From Novosphingobium aquimarinum (GTDB taxonomy: Bacteria; Pseudomonadota; Alphaproteobacteria; Sphingomonadales; Sphingomonadaceae): DNA of 40,000 nt. Position 1 is the first letter of the stretch, and every line of letters begins with the position of its first letter. The notes under the pieces were generated by a model. The model was not told where the DNA came from, made no database searches, and saw only the letters and a program-made list of their open reading frames with translations. The position numbers and the translations under genes are program-made. Positions 14,871 through 23,694 of this stretch are shown here, one piece after another. Location of the stretch: the NCBI RefSeq assembly GCF_009746585.1, contig NZ_WRPO01000026.1, positions 1-40,000 on the forward strand, read 5' to 3'.

Positions 14871-15431
14871 ATGAATCGCCAGCCGGTCCTCGAAGGGGAG
14901 CGGCTGATCCTGCGACCCCTCACTCCGGACGATCGCGACGCGCTCTACGCCGTCGCGTCCGATTCCGAGATCTGGGCGCGCCACCCGGCGCACGATCGCT
15001 GGCAGCCCGAAGTCTTCGCGACGTTCTTTGCCGAGGCGCTGGCGCGTGGCGGCGCGCTGGCGATCATCGAGCGCGATAGCGGGCGGATCGTCGGGTCTAG
15101 CCAGTTCGCCGAAGTCGATCCGGAGCATCCCGGGGAGATCGAAATCGGCTGGTCGTTCCTCGAGCGCAAGCTCTGGGGCCGCGGCTACAATGCCGAGTTC
15201 AAGCGCCTGATGCTGGCCCATGCCCTCGTGCACTACGAAAGCGCGATCTTCCAAGTTGGCGAGGACAACGTGATTTCACGCAGGGCGATGGAGAACATCG
15301 GCGGCGTGCTGATCGACCGGACGCGCGACATCGAGCGGTCCGGCGTCATGGTGCATCACGTGATCTACGCGATTACCCGCGAGCGTCTGGCCAACGGGCC
15401 GCTCAGCCCCGCAGGCTCTGCATCCGCTTGA
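14871..15431 (+). CDS. GNAT-family N-acetyltransferase (RimJ/RimL-like)
   Basis: Protein of 186 residues with the GNAT fold: LEGERLILRPLTPDDRDAL at the N-terminus, a central GEIEIGWSFLERKLWGRGYNAEFKRLM carrying the acetyl-CoA pyrophosphate loop (Trp-Gly-Arg-Gly-Tyr), and a VISRRAMENIGG helix. The pattern is that of RimJ/RimL and spermidine-type acetyltransferases; the acceptor is unknown. ATG 14871 is chosen because it gives the standard N-terminus; upstream residues belong to the end of the aminotransferase. Its 3' end overlaps the convergent ribE gene by 29 bases. Confidence 0.85.
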   Translation: MNRQPVLEGERLILRPLTPDDRDALYAVASDSEIWARHPAHDRWQPEVFATFFAEALARGGALAIIERDSGRIVGSSQFAEVDPEHPGEIEIGWSFLERKLWGRGYNAEFKRLMLAHALVHYESAIFQVGEDNVISRRAMENIGGVLIDRTRDIERSGVMVHHVIYAITRERLANGPLSPAGSASA

Positions 15432-16020
15432 GGTAGCGGGCAAGCACGTCGATCTCGAGATTGACTTTGTCGCCCTCCTGCAAGGCGCCGAGCGTCGTCA
15501 CCTCGGCGGTGTGCGGGATGATGTTGACCGCGAAGTGGCAGGTGCCGTCGGGCTGATCGGTCACATCGTTGACCGTCAGCGAGACGCCGTCGATCGTGAT
15601 CGAGCCCTTGGGCGCCAGATAGGGCGCCAGTTCCTGCGCGATGGCGAAGCCGATCCGACGCGAATCGCCTTCGGGGCAGATTCCGAGCACTTCGCCGACG
15701 CCATCGACGTGACCAGTTACGATGTGACCGCCCAGTTCGTCGCCCAGTTTCAGCGCCGGTTCGAGATTGAGCCGCGCTCCTTCTTCCCACCGCGCGGGAA
15801 CGGTGCGCGCGACCGATTCGGCTGAGACGTCGACCGCGAACCAGGCATCGCCGGCGGTTCCGCCGCGATCGACCACGGTCAGGCAAACGCCCGAGCAGGC
15901 GATCGAGGCACCGATGGCGATACCCTTCGGGTCGAAGGGACAGGCGATGACGAGCCTGAGGTCGCCCGCCTTGCGGACTTCGCGGATCGCGCCAATGGCG
16001 GTGACTATGCCGGTAAACAT
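15403..16020 (-). CDS. ribE: Riboflavin synthase, alpha chain
   Basis: Dismutates two 6,7-dimethyl-8-ribityllumazine molecules into riboflavin and a pyrimidinedione. The 205-residue protein has the invariant MFTGIV start and two lumazine-binding repeats, with CLTVVD and VTGHVDGVGEV in the first half to middle and SLTVNDV and NIIPHT in the second. Length is normal (about 200). Its start overlaps the end of ribD by 16 bases, so the two are translated together. No FMN riboswitch is seen before ribD; the genes belong to a longer - strand operon. Confidence 0.95.
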   Translation of the reverse strand: MFTGIVTAIGAIREVRKAGDLRLVIACPFDPKGIAIGASIACSGVCLTVVDRGGTAGDAWFAVDVSAESVARTVPARWEEGARLNLEPALKLGDELGGHIVTGHVDGVGEVLGICPEGDSRRIGFAIAQELAPYLAPKGSITIDGVSLTVNDVTDQPDGTCHFAVNIIPHTAEVTTLGALQEGDKVNLEIDVLARYLKRMQSLRG

Positions 16021-16985
16021 CGCGTCCGGCTGTAGACTTCGAGCGTGTCGCTGCCAAGCCGCCGGATCGCATCGCGTTGCCAGCGGCGGTGCGCTTCCGC
16101 CAGCGAGCCGAGGCCGATGTCCCCGATCGCGGCCAGTCCGCTGCCGATGAGGATCGGCGCGCGGTAGAGCAGCAGGCGATCCACCAGGTCGGCGGCCAGG
16201 AACGCGGCGGCGGCTCCGGCCCCGCCCTCGATGAAAAGATATTGGACCCCATCCATCGTCGCGATCGCATCGGGCGAGGGCAGGGCGTTCCAGCCTTCGG
16301 GCGCTGGCGCGCGGGTCAGCACCCAGCGCTGCGGGCTGCGCGCCTCGAGGCCGGGCAGACGCACGTCGAGGCGCGGCGCGTCATCGCGCAAGGTGCCGCC
16401 GCCGACCAGGATCGCATCGGCTCGTGCGCGCATGGCATGGACATGCGCCCGGGCGGCGTCGCCGGTGATCCACTGGCTTTCGCCGGACCCCAATGCGATG
16501 CAGCCGTCGAGCGAGGTCGCGAGCTTCAGCGTCACGTGGGGGCGGCCGGTGCCTTTGCTCAGCAGATAGCCGGCAAGGCTTTCCTCAGCCTCCGCGCTGG
16601 GCAAGGGATCGACCGCGATCCCGGCCTCGCGGATACGCTGGAGGCCGGCGCCGGCCGTACGCGGATCGGGGTCCATGCAGCCGATGACCACGCGCGCGAG
16701 ACCGGAGGCGGACACGAGATCGGCGCAAGCCGGCCCGCGTTCGGAGCGGTGTGCGCAAGGTTCGAGAGTCACGTAGAGCGTCGCGCCTTTCGCGGCGTGA
16801 CCAGCGACCGCAAGCGCGACGGCTTCGGCATGGGGTCGGCCACCGGGTTGGGTCCAGCCGCGCGCGATGACAACACCCTCTCGCACGATAATCGCGCCGA
16901 CGGCGGGATTGGGCCGGCTGAGCGGACGCGCTCGCGCCGCCACTGCCGCCGCGGCGGCCAGCCAGCGCGCGTCGTCGCTACTCAC
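16005..16985 (-). CDS. ribD: Bifunctional riboflavin deaminase-reductase
   Basis: Carries out two steps of riboflavin synthesis: deamination of the pyrimidine, then side-chain reduction. The 326-residue product starts at GTG 16985, which overlaps the previous gene by 8 bases; a longer open frame upstream is only the shadow of that gene. The N-terminal deaminase binds zinc through His52 (HAE, with Glu54 as proton shuttle), Cys77 and Cys87 in TLEPCAH...GPACADL. The C-terminal RibD_C reductase starts at VTLKLATSLDG (about residue 150), with GESQWITGD and ADAILVGGGTLRDD. Both active sites look intact. Confidence 0.95.
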   Translation of the reverse strand: MSSDDARWLAAAAAVAARARPLSRPNPAVGAIIVREGVVIARGWTQPGGRPHAEAVALAVAGHAAKGATLYVTLEPCAHRSERGPACADLVSASGLARVVIGCMDPDPRTAGAGLQRIREAGIAVDPLPSAEAEESLAGYLLSKGTGRPHVTLKLATSLDGCIALGSGESQWITGDAARAHVHAMRARADAILVGGGTLRDDAPRLDVRLPGLEARSPQRWVLTRAPAPEGWNALPSPDAIATMDGVQYLFIEGGAGAAAAFLAADLVDRLLLYRAPILIGSGLAAIGDIGLGSLAEAHRRWQRDAIRRLGSDTLEVYSRTRCLPA

Positions 16986-17478
16986 TCGCGGCTTGCGCCT
17001 TTGCTTTGGCGGCACGCTCGGCTTCGGCTTCGGCTTCGGCCCGGAACTTGCGGATTTTTTCGAGTTCGGCCTGTTTGCGCGCGGCTTCCTCGGCATCGGC
17101 TTCGCGGGCGATCTTGTCCACGTCCATGCCCGACCAGCGGCCCAGTTCCTTATAGATCGCACGCACATCCTGATCGCGGCGGGCCTGTTCGAGCGCCATC
17201 GCTTCCTTGCGCTTCTGATTGGCGATGTTCGAAGCGATGATCTCCGCATCGGTGCGATGTTCGGGCAGAACGGAAATGTATTCTACCTTGGGCGGCAGAT
17301 GCGGGGCACGGCCTTCCTGCTGATACATCACGTAGAACACGCCGAAGGTGCAAGCGCCCGACAGCGCGAAGATTCGCCAACGATTGCGGCCGGCCTGGTT
17401 CCAGACCTCGCGGAAATCCGCAATCATTCCGCGCGGATTGACGTCGCGCCACATTCCGGATCTTTTGAGAAGGGACAT
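16978..17478 (-). CDS. Membrane-anchored coiled-coil protein of unknown function
   Basis: Product of 166 residues. One transmembrane segment (RIFALSGACTFGVFYVMY, about residues 35-52) separates a basic N-terminus from a large C-terminal part. The final 80 residues are a charged Ala/Glu/Lys/Arg helix (RKQAELEKIRKFRAEAEAEAERAAKAK), probably a coiled coil. I know no function. It overlaps ribD by 8 bases and lies 23 bases after the DUF45 gene, so it is in the same transcript. A cytochrome-assembly role would fit the nearby sco gene but is not supported by the sequence. Confidence 0.75.
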   Translation of the reverse strand: MSLLKRSGMWRDVNPRGMIADFREVWNQAGRNRWRIFALSGACTFGVFYVMYQQEGRAPHLPPKVEYISVLPEHRTDAEIIASNIANQKRKEAMALEQARRDQDVRAIYKELGRWSGMDVDKIAREADAEEAARKQAELEKIRKFRAEAEAEAERAAKAKAQAASE

Positions 17479-17501
17479 GCGCCGTATTTAGGCGCTCCTC
17501 G

Positions 17502-18227
17502 CTAACCGAACAAGCCGTAGAGGCCGCGCCCCTCACGCTTGAGCCAGAGGTTGGCCGCCGCCAGGTCGCCTTCGAACAAGTCGGCAAGGCAGGCGTGGAA
17601 CGCGGGCGAGTGGTCGAAATGGACGAGATGGGCGACTTCGTGCGCGACGACCGAGCGGCGCACCGCGTCGGGCGCCATCACCAGCCGCCAGTTGATCCGG
17701 ATCGCACCGTCCGGCGCACAGCTGCCCCAACGACGCTGCGCGCTCGACAGCGCGATCCGAGGAGCGGGGCGGGCGATTCGCGCGCAATAGTCGGCCAGAT
17801 CCTCGCTCAGCAGCGCGCGCCCTTCCTCCTGCAGCCAGCGGCGCAGACGCGATTGTAGCGAGTGGATCGGACCCCCGACGTGGAGCGCACTGCCATCGGG
17901 CCGGGGCTTGCGCGGCGCTTGCGGCTGGTGCGCGATCGTGAGTGCTTCGCCTCGAAACGGCACAAGCGTCCCGTCGCCGATCGGCTCGGCATCGGGGACG
18001 CGCGAAAGCTGCTGGGCGATCCAGTCGGTGCGCGTTTCAGCGAAGGCGAGCGCCTCTGCCGTCCGGCCCCAGGCCGGCATCGAGATGCGGACTTCGCGAC
18101 CATCCGGCGCGAGTCGCAAGGTCATGCGCCTGGCGCGATCCAGTCTGCGGATGACGATGGGCAGATCGCGTTCGCCGACCGTGATCGACGGCTCGGGCGC
18201 ATCGCGCTGCAGCCAACGAGGCAGCAT
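17502..18227 (-). CDS. YgjP-like metal-dependent hydrolase (DUF45 / M48-like)
   Basis: Predicted zinc metallopeptidase of 241 residues. The metal site is VVAHEVAHLVHFDHSPAFH: HExxH plus a third histidine, the YgjP/SprT-like arrangement. Before it comes RRWGSCAPDGAIRINWRLV, the conserved WGSC motif of DUF45. The start at ATG 18227 is one base after the YcgN stop; an upstream in-frame ATG at 18242 inside the YcgN gene is also possible. Family members are cytoplasmic with uncertain substrates. Confidence 0.85.
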   Translation of the reverse strand: MLPRWLQRDAPEPSITVGERDLPIVIRRLDRARRMTLRLAPDGREVRISMPAWGRTAEALAFAETRTDWIAQQLSRVPDAEPIGDGTLVPFRGEALTIAHQPQAPRKPRPDGSALHVGGPIHSLQSRLRRWLQEEGRALLSEDLADYCARIARPAPRIALSSAQRRWGSCAPDGAIRINWRLVMAPDAVRRSVVAHEVAHLVHFDHSPAFHACLADLFEGDLAAANLWLKREGRGLYGLFG

Positions 18228-18228
18228 G

Positions 18229-18741
18229 TCAGTCGTCGCCATTGGGGTAGGCGTCGCCATCTCGATCGTCGTCATCCTCATCGAGCATCGCTTCGTAGCC
18301 TTCGGGCAGGATGGCGTGCTGTTCGATCGGGCCGGCATCGACTTCGCTGATGACTTTGCCAATTACCGCGACCCCAGCCGCGCGCACCGCGTCGCGATCG
18401 CCGCTGATGAGATAGTGCCAATCATGCAGCGGCTTGTCGTCCGCGCGCAGGCGATAGGCGCAGGTTTCCGGCAGCCAGGAAATACCGGGCACATTGCGCA
18501 AGGTGAGGCGCAGACAATCGGGCACGTGATCGAGCCGGTTGCGATAATCGGCGCAGCGCGCGGTCTTGAGGTCGAGCAGCTTGCACGCGACGTTGGTATG
18601 AAAGATGTCGCCGGTATCGGCGTCTTCCAGCTTGTGGGTGCAGCACTGGCCGCAGCCGTCGCACAGCGCCTCCCACTCCTCGCGGTTCAGCGACTCGAGC
18701 GGGCGCTCCCAAAAGGGGCGGGGGCCTCCTACTTTACCCAT
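18229..18741 (-). CDS. YcgN-family cysteine-cluster protein (UPF0260)
   Basis: Product of 170 residues with the zinc/iron-binding-type cluster CDGCGQCC (Cys27, 30, 33, 34) and further cysteines at VACKLLD, ARCADY, PDCLRLT and ETCAYRL, as in UPF0260/YcgN. The tail is very acidic. ATG 18741 is inside the end of the sco gene (13-base overlap). The open frame runs about 260 codons further upstream, but that part is the out-of-frame shadow of sco and is not included. Role unknown; the cysteines suggest metal binding. Confidence 0.85.
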   Translation of the reverse strand: MGKVGGPRPFWERPLESLNREEWEALCDGCGQCCTHKLEDADTGDIFHTNVACKLLDLKTARCADYRNRLDHVPDCLRLTLRNVPGISWLPETCAYRLRADDKPLHDWHYLISGDRDAVRAAGVAVIGKVISEVDAGPIEQHAILPEGYEAMLDEDDDDRDGDAYPNGDD

Positions 18742-19373
18742 TTCTCGAGATCCGCGGCGACGGCCGCGCTTGCTTCCTTGAACCCTTCGGGCGTGCCCTT
18801 CGCCGCTTTCTCGACCGGCAGCATCGCCAGGGGATCGCCGTTGGGCGCCATCAGGTAGGCGACTCGCGAGTGGTCCATCAGATAGCCGCCCGAGGTTTCG
18901 TCCCCTTTGGCGTAGTAGGCGGCAAAGGCATCGGCGGCCTGCTTCACTTGCGCGGGCGTGCCGGTCAGACCCAGCAGACGCGGAGAGAACGCCGCGGTCC
19001 ATTGGCCGACGACTTCGGGCGTATCGCGTTCGGGGTCGATCGAAATGAAGACCGGCTGCACTTTCGCGGCCAGATCCGGGTGCTCCTTGGCGAACCGATT
19101 GAAGCCCATCATCATCGCTTGCACATCGAGCGGGCAGGCATCGGGACAGAACGTGTAGCCGAAATAGATGATCGCGTAGCGGCCGCGCAGATCGGACCAT
19201 TTCACCGTGCGACCGGTCTTGTCGACCAGCGTGAACGGTCCGCCGAGCGCCGCGCCTTCGAGCGGCGGCCGCTCGTCGGCGCCAGACGAAGCCCCGCCGC
19301 AGCCGGCCAGAGCAAGAGACAGAGAAAGAGCGAAGGTGGCGCAAAGTCTGGATAACATGGCGCGGCGCTTCAT
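18729..19373 (-). CDS. SCO1/SenC-family copper chaperone
   Basis: Periplasmic, membrane-tethered thioredoxin-fold protein (214 residues) that delivers copper to the CuA centre of cytochrome oxidase or protects against peroxide. A lipobox ends at Cys25 (LALAGC), so it is probably a lipoprotein. The copper ligands are present: Cys76 and Cys80 in FCPDAC, and His168 in MDHSR. It heads a run of overlapping - strand genes. No oxidase genes lie in the window. Confidence 0.92.
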   Translation of the reverse strand: MKRRAMLSRLCATFALSLSLALAGCGGASSGADERPPLEGAALGGPFTLVDKTGRTVKWSDLRGRYAIIYFGYTFCPDACPLDVQAMMMGFNRFAKEHPDLAAKVQPVFISIDPERDTPEVVGQWTAAFSPRLLGLTGTPAQVKQAADAFAAYYAKGDETSGGYLMDHSRVAYLMAPNGDPLAMLPVEKAAKGTPEGFKEASAAVAADLEKWVK

Positions 19374-19432
19374 GCTCTGCTAAGCGCAGCCATGCAAGCA
19401 CAAGCCCGGTGTGATCGGTGGAAGGGCGGGCA

Positions 19433-20098
19433 ATGAACTGGAAGGACAGGACAAAAGTGATCAGGCAGGTCCGGCGGCGCGGTAGAGCCTTTATCCTTGC
19501 GAGCGCGGGGTTGATGGCGTTGGCCATGGCGCCGCAGCCAGCGTTGGCGCAGTTTTCCGACAGCTACAAATTCCTCGAGGCGGTCAAGAAGAAGGACGGC
19601 GAGAAGGTCGAGCAGGCTCTCAGCGAACCGGGGTCGACGGTGGTGAACGCGCGCGATGTCACGTCGGGCGAAACGGCGCTGCACATCGTCACCGAGCGGC
19701 GCGATATTACCTGGCTGCGCTATCTGGTCGGCAGGGGCGCGAACGTCAATGCGCGCGACTCGCGCGGCGTCACGCCGTTGCAGATGGCCGTGAGCCTCGG
19801 CTGGATCGACGGCGTGCGCTACCTCGTCGAAAGCAAGGCGCGGCTCGACGAAACCAATGTCGCGGGCGAGACGCCGCTGATTAGCGCGGTCCACCGCAAG
19901 GATCTAGCAATGCTGCGCATCCTGCTGGGGGCCGGCGCCGATCCCGACCGCGCCGACAATTCGGGGCGGTCAGCGCGGGATTACGCCAAGCTCGATGCGA
20001 ACAGTGCGGTCATCGGTGCGATTGCCGCGCGCGACGCGGCGCGCGAGAAGGACAGTGACAGCGCGCCGCAGCAAGCCACATACGGACCCACGCTATGA
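19433..20098 (+). CDS. Exported ankyrin-repeat protein
   Basis: Product of 221 residues with a signal peptide (RAFILASAGLMALAMA, cleavage after ALA) and about four ankyrin repeats: GETALHIVTERRDITWLRYLVGRGANVNARD, GVTPLQMAVSLGWIDGVRYLVESKARLDETN, GETPLISAVHRKDLAMLRILLGAGADPDRAD, plus an imperfect first one. It probably acts as a protein-binding module in the periplasm. ATG 19433 has AGGG upstream. It overlaps the COQ9 gene by four bases and is divergent from the sco operon across about 60 bases. Confidence 0.85.
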   Translation: MNWKDRTKVIRQVRRRGRAFILASAGLMALAMAPQPALAQFSDSYKFLEAVKKKDGEKVEQALSEPGSTVVNARDVTSGETALHIVTERRDITWLRYLVGRGANVNARDSRGVTPLQMAVSLGWIDGVRYLVESKARLDETNVAGETPLISAVHRKDLAMLRILLGAGADPDRADNSGRSARDYAKLDANSAVIGAIAARDAAREKDSDSAPQQATYGPTL

Positions 20099-20781
20099 CC
20101 GAGCATGCGATCAAGGACGGCCCGACACCCGGCGACGGCGAGACGCTCGAGACCTTGCGCCTCCGACTTGCGCCCGAGATTGCGCAGGCGGCGGTGTTCG
20201 ACGGCTGGAGCCCGGAGGCGATCCGTCAGGCGGCGGTGGCTGCCGATGTCGATCCCGACGTCGCGGCCTACGCCTTTCGCGATGGTGCGATGGACATGAT
20301 CGCGGCCTGGATCGCCTATGTCGATACCGTCATGGCCGCCAAGCAGGACCCTGCGCAGATCGCGACACTGCCGGTGCGCGAGCGGATCCGTAGGCTCGTC
20401 CTCACGCGACTCGATGCGATCACGGGACAAGAGGAAGCCCTGTCGCGTGCGATGGCGATCATGGCGATGCCCCAGAACGCGAAGCGTGCGCTCAAGCTCG
20501 GCTGGCATAGTGCCGATGCGATGTGGCGGCTCGCGGGCGACACCGCGACGGACTACAATCACTATACCAAGCGCGCGATCTTGGCCGGCGTCTACGGCGC
20601 GACGCTGTCGGTCTTCGCCAGCGACGATAGCGAGGGCAAGATCGAGACACGCGCGTTTCTCGATCGCCGGCTTGACGGCATCATCCGCTTCGAGAAGGCC
20701 AAGGCCTCTCTGATGCGCACGCCGGAGAACATCTTCAGCATGGCCCGCTTTCTGGGCAGATTGCGCTATCCGGCGAACTAA
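20095..20781 (+). CDS. COQ9-family ubiquinone biosynthesis accessory protein
   Basis: Alphaproteobacterial COQ9 homologue (228 residues). COQ9 binds lipid and supports the hydroxylase COQ7 in ubiquinone synthesis. The N-terminal TetR-like helical part (FDGWSPEAIRQAAVAADVDPDVAAYAF) and the C-terminal ATDYNHYTKRAILAGVYGATLSVF and FLDRRLDGIIRFEK segments are characteristic. It is translationally coupled to the ankyrin gene (ATGA). No coq7 gene is in the window. Confidence 0.88.
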   Translation: MTEHAIKDGPTPGDGETLETLRLRLAPEIAQAAVFDGWSPEAIRQAAVAADVDPDVAAYAFRDGAMDMIAAWIAYVDTVMAAKQDPAQIATLPVRERIRRLVLTRLDAITGQEEALSRAMAIMAMPQNAKRALKLGWHSADAMWRLAGDTATDYNHYTKRAILAGVYGATLSVFASDDSEGKIETRAFLDRRLDGIIRFEKAKASLMRTPENIFSMARFLGRLRYPAN

Positions 20782-20830
20782 CCGTTCCCGCTAATCCCTG
20801 AAGAACCGCGACGCAGTGGCCTGAAATAGT

Positions 20831-20851
20831 TATTGCGAACAAGTTGCAATA
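20831..20851. promoter_or_regulatory. Fur-box-like operator of feoAB
   Basis: TATTGC and GCAATA at the two ends of this 21-base stretch are exact inverted repeats separated by nine bases (GAACAAGTT). It is centred about 39 bases before the feoA ATG. The pattern is like the TTGCRA-type Fur sites of sphingomonads and fits iron repression of ferrous transport. Confidence 0.55.
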
Positions 20852-20879
20852 TGTCGCTCGATCTGGCAGCGAGGACAGC

Positions 20880-21119
20880 ATGACGCTCGACCATCTTCCG
20901 CTAGGCACGCAAGCTCGCATCATCGCGGTCGACTGGTCGCGACTCGTGGCCGAGGAAGGCGCGCGCTTGCGGGCGCTGGGGATCGACGAAGGCGCGAAGA
21001 TCGCGGTGGCGCATCGCGGCGTGTTCGGCGGAAGCGATCCGCTGGCCGTGGTCGTCGGGCGGATGACGGTCGCGGTCCGGCGCGTGCATGCCGCGGCGAT
21101 GGACGTGGAGGCGCTGTGA
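20880..21119 (+). CDS. feoA: Ferrous iron transport protein A
   Basis: SH3-like accessory protein of 79 residues that assists FeoB at the inner membrane. It starts MTLDHLPLGTQARI and has the RLRALGIDEGAKIAVAHRG turn and GRMTVAVRR end typical of FeoA. ATG 20880 follows GAGGACA. The stop overlaps the feoB GTG start by four bases (GTGA), a strong coupling signal. The upstream Fur-like site suggests repression by iron. Confidence 0.9.
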   Translation: MTLDHLPLGTQARIIAVDWSRLVAEEGARLRALGIDEGAKIAVAHRGVFGGSDPLAVVVGRMTVAVRRVHAAAMDVEAL

Positions 21120-22963
21120 ACCGGCAACGCAAGGTCGCCCTCGTCGGCAATCCCAATGCGGGCAAATCGGCGCTGTTCAATGCGCTGACCGGGGCGCGGC
21201 AGAAGATCGCGAATTATCCCGGCGTCACGGTCGAGCGCAAGGCGGGCCGCATGGTCCTACCTTCGGGCGAACCGATGGAGCTCACCGACCTGCCGGGCGC
21301 CTATGGTCTCGATCCGACGAGCCCGGATGAGGAAGTGACCAGCAAGGTCATTCGCGGCGAGTTCGTCGGAGAGGCGCAACCCGACGCGCTGATCGTCGTG
21401 ATCGATGCCTCGAACCTCGAGCAGCACCTGGTGTTCGCGCAGGAAATCATCGCGCTGGGCAAGCCCACCGTGGTCGCGCTCAACATGCTCGATCTGGCCG
21501 AGCGCGACGGGCTGGTGCTCGATCCCGCCGTGCTCGAACAGGAACTGGGCGTGCAGGTCGTGCCTACGGTCGCCGTACGACGGCGCGGGCTTGCCGAACT
21601 GGCCGAGGCCCTCGCGGCCGCCGAGACGCGGCATCCCGGGCCGGGGCAGACGGATCTCTCGCTGACCGAGCGGCGCTTTGCCGCGCACGCCATGGCCAGT
21701 GCCGCGATCCTTTCCGAATCGCAGCGCCATCGCCTCCATGCGCGCCTCGACCGGATGCTGCTGCATCCCTGGCTGGGCCCGATCGTGCTGCTGGCCTTGC
21801 TATTCGTCATCTTCCAGGCGGTGTTCGCCTGGGCGACTCCCTTTTCCGATGCCCTGGAAGCGGGAGTGGGCGCATTAAGCGGCCTCGCCTCGGCCACGAT
21901 CCCGGCCGGTTTCGTGCAGGACCTGATCGTTCAGGGCCTGCTCGCGGGCGTGGGTGCGGTGGTCGTCTTCCTGCCGCTGATCGTGATCCTGTTCGCCTTT
22001 ATCCTCGCCATGGAACAGTCGGGCTACATGGCGCGCGCCGCTTTCCTGATGGACCGGATGATGGCGGGAGTCGGCCTCTCCGGGCGCAGTTTCATCCCGC
22101 TGCTGTCGAGCTTCGCCTGCGCCATTCCCGGGATCATGGCAACTCGCTCGATCCCCGATCCCAAGGACCGGCTGACGACGATCCTGATCGCGCCGCTGAT
22201 GACCTGCTCGGCGCGGCTGCCGGTTTACGCGGTCATCATCGCCGCCTTCATTCCCCAGCGCACCGTGGGCGCGGGCATCGGTCTGCAGGGCCTCGTCCTT
22301 TTCGCGCTTTACGGATCGGGGGTCATCGGCGCCCTGATCGCGGCGCTGGTTCTGCGGCGCTCCTTCACCAAGGGCGCGGCAAGCGGCTTCATCATGGAGA
22401 TGCCCAAGTACCAGCTGCCCAATCTCAAGGACATGGCGATCGGCCTGTGGCAGCGCGCCTGGATCTTCCTGCGCCGCGCCGGGACGATCATCTTCATGGT
22501 CACGATCGTGCTGTGGCTTCTGCTCAGCTTTCCCAAGGCGGGGCCGGGCGAGAGCCAGGTCGACGTGTCGATCGCGGGCAGACTGGCAAACGGGCTTGCG
22601 GTAGTGGTCGAGCCGATCGGCTTCAATCGCGATATGGCGCTGGCGCTGATCCCGGCTATGGCGGCGCGCGAAGTGGCGGTGAGCTCGCTCGCGACGACTT
22701 ACGCGGTCGATACCGGCGATGACGAGGACGCCGAGGCGGTGGCGCTGGGCGATCAGCTGAAAGCGCGCTGGACGCTGCCGATGGCGCTCGCGTTCCTGGC
22801 CTGGTTCGTGTTCGCGCCGCAGTGCCTCTCGACCATCGCCGTCGCGCGGCGCGAGACCAATGGCTGGAAGTGGCCGGCCTTCATGCTCGCCTACTTGTTC
22901 GCGCTGGCCTATCTGGCGGCGGGAGCGACGTTCTGGATTGCCAGAGCGATGGGGCTCAGTTGA
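21116..22963 (+). CDS. feoB: Ferrous iron transporter B
   Basis: Inner-membrane Fe(II) importer with an N-terminal G-protein domain. The G1 loop GNPNAGKS is at residues 11-18; NYPGVTVE is the switch region, DLPGAYGL is G3 and NMLD is G4. Two gate-type membrane blocks follow, including the invariant SGYMARAAFLMD, SFACAIPG and MAAREVAVSSLA. At 615 residues it is shorter than the E. coli protein (773) but in the normal range for the compact bacterial class. GTG start at 21116 in the feoA stop. There is no feoC. Confidence 0.95.
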   Translation: MNRQRKVALVGNPNAGKSALFNALTGARQKIANYPGVTVERKAGRMVLPSGEPMELTDLPGAYGLDPTSPDEEVTSKVIRGEFVGEAQPDALIVVIDASNLEQHLVFAQEIIALGKPTVVALNMLDLAERDGLVLDPAVLEQELGVQVVPTVAVRRRGLAELAEALAAAETRHPGPGQTDLSLTERRFAAHAMASAAILSESQRHRLHARLDRMLLHPWLGPIVLLALLFVIFQAVFAWATPFSDALEAGVGALSGLASATIPAGFVQDLIVQGLLAGVGAVVVFLPLIVILFAFILAMEQSGYMARAAFLMDRMMAGVGLSGRSFIPLLSSFACAIPGIMATRSIPDPKDRLTTILIAPLMTCSARLPVYAVIIAAFIPQRTVGAGIGLQGLVLFALYGSGVIGALIAALVLRRSFTKGAASGFIMEMPKYQLPNLKDMAIGLWQRAWIFLRRAGTIIFMVTIVLWLLLSFPKAGPGESQVDVSIAGRLANGLAVVVEPIGFNRDMALALIPAMAAREVAVSSLATTYAVDTGDDEDAEAVALGDQLKARWTLPMALAFLAWFVFAPQCLSTIAVARRETNGWKWPAFMLAYLFALAYLAAGATFWIARAMGLS

Positions 22964-23051
22964 CCGGTTGAAAACCGGGCCGGCCGGACTCGCACGGCCT
23001 GCCCGCTTTGGCTAACCCCGTGCCTCAGATTCGAGAGGACAGGTATTCTCC

Positions 23052-23606
23052 ATGGCAGGCAGCCTCAACAAAGTCATGCTCATCGGCAATCTCGGCGCCG
23101 ATCCGGAAGTGCGTTCCTTCCAGAACGGCGGCAAGGTCGCGAACTTGCGTATCGCAACGTCCGAAACCTGGAAGGACCGCAACACCGGTGAGCGTCAGGA
23201 ACGCACCGAATGGCACACCGTCGCGATCTTCTCTGAAGGTCTGATCGGCGTGGTCGAGCGGTTCCTGCGCAAGGGCTCCAAGGTCTACATCGAAGGCCAG
23301 CTCCAGACCCGCAAGTGGCAGGACCAGTCGGGCAACGACCGCTATTCGACCGAGATCGTGCTGCGCGGCCTGAACGGGACGCTGACCATGCTTGATGGTG
23401 CCCAGGGCGGCGGTGGCGGCTCGCGCGGGGGCGGCAGTGGTGGCGACTGGGGCGGCGGCAATCGTTCCGGCGGCGGGGGTGACGATTGGGGCAGCAGTTC
23501 CTCTTCGGGCGGATCTTCGTCCGGCGGCTCGCGCGGCGGCGGCAACGACTGGGGCGGCGGGGGCGGCAGCCTCGGCGACGACCTCGACGACGATATCCCG
23601 TTCTGA
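23052..23606 (+). CDS. ssb: Single-stranded DNA-binding protein
   Basis: Essential protein of 184 residues that coats single-stranded DNA in replication and repair. The OB fold fills about residues 1-112 (VMLIGNLGADPEVR, ERTEWHTVAIF, GSKVYIEGQLQTRKWQDQSG). A glycine- and serine-rich linker follows, and the protein ends in the acidic tip DDDIPF that binds partner proteins. The length is normal. AGGACAGG lies before ATG 23052. Confidence 0.96.
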   Translation: MAGSLNKVMLIGNLGADPEVRSFQNGGKVANLRIATSETWKDRNTGERQERTEWHTVAIFSEGLIGVVERFLRKGSKVYIEGQLQTRKWQDQSGNDRYSTEIVLRGLNGTLTMLDGAQGGGGGSRGGGSGGDWGGGNRSGGGGDDWGSSSSSGGSSSGGSRGGGNDWGGGGGSLGDDLDDDIPF

Positions 23607-23694
23607 TTGGCGTTATTTATCGCGGTACTATCGACTGATGGGATCGTAAGGCTGGGGAGCTGACGGGAGCGCCCCCTGCCATGCGATTACCGGC

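Noticed and set aside
13487..14923. 478-codon - strand frame opposite the aminotransferase gene
   Set aside because: The + strand aminotransferase has intact PLP motifs; the - strand frame has none.
18742..19527. N-terminal extension of the YcgN frame through the sco gene
   Set aside because: The extension is out of frame with sco, which has clear copper-ligand motifs, and YcgN proteins begin near the MGKV residue.
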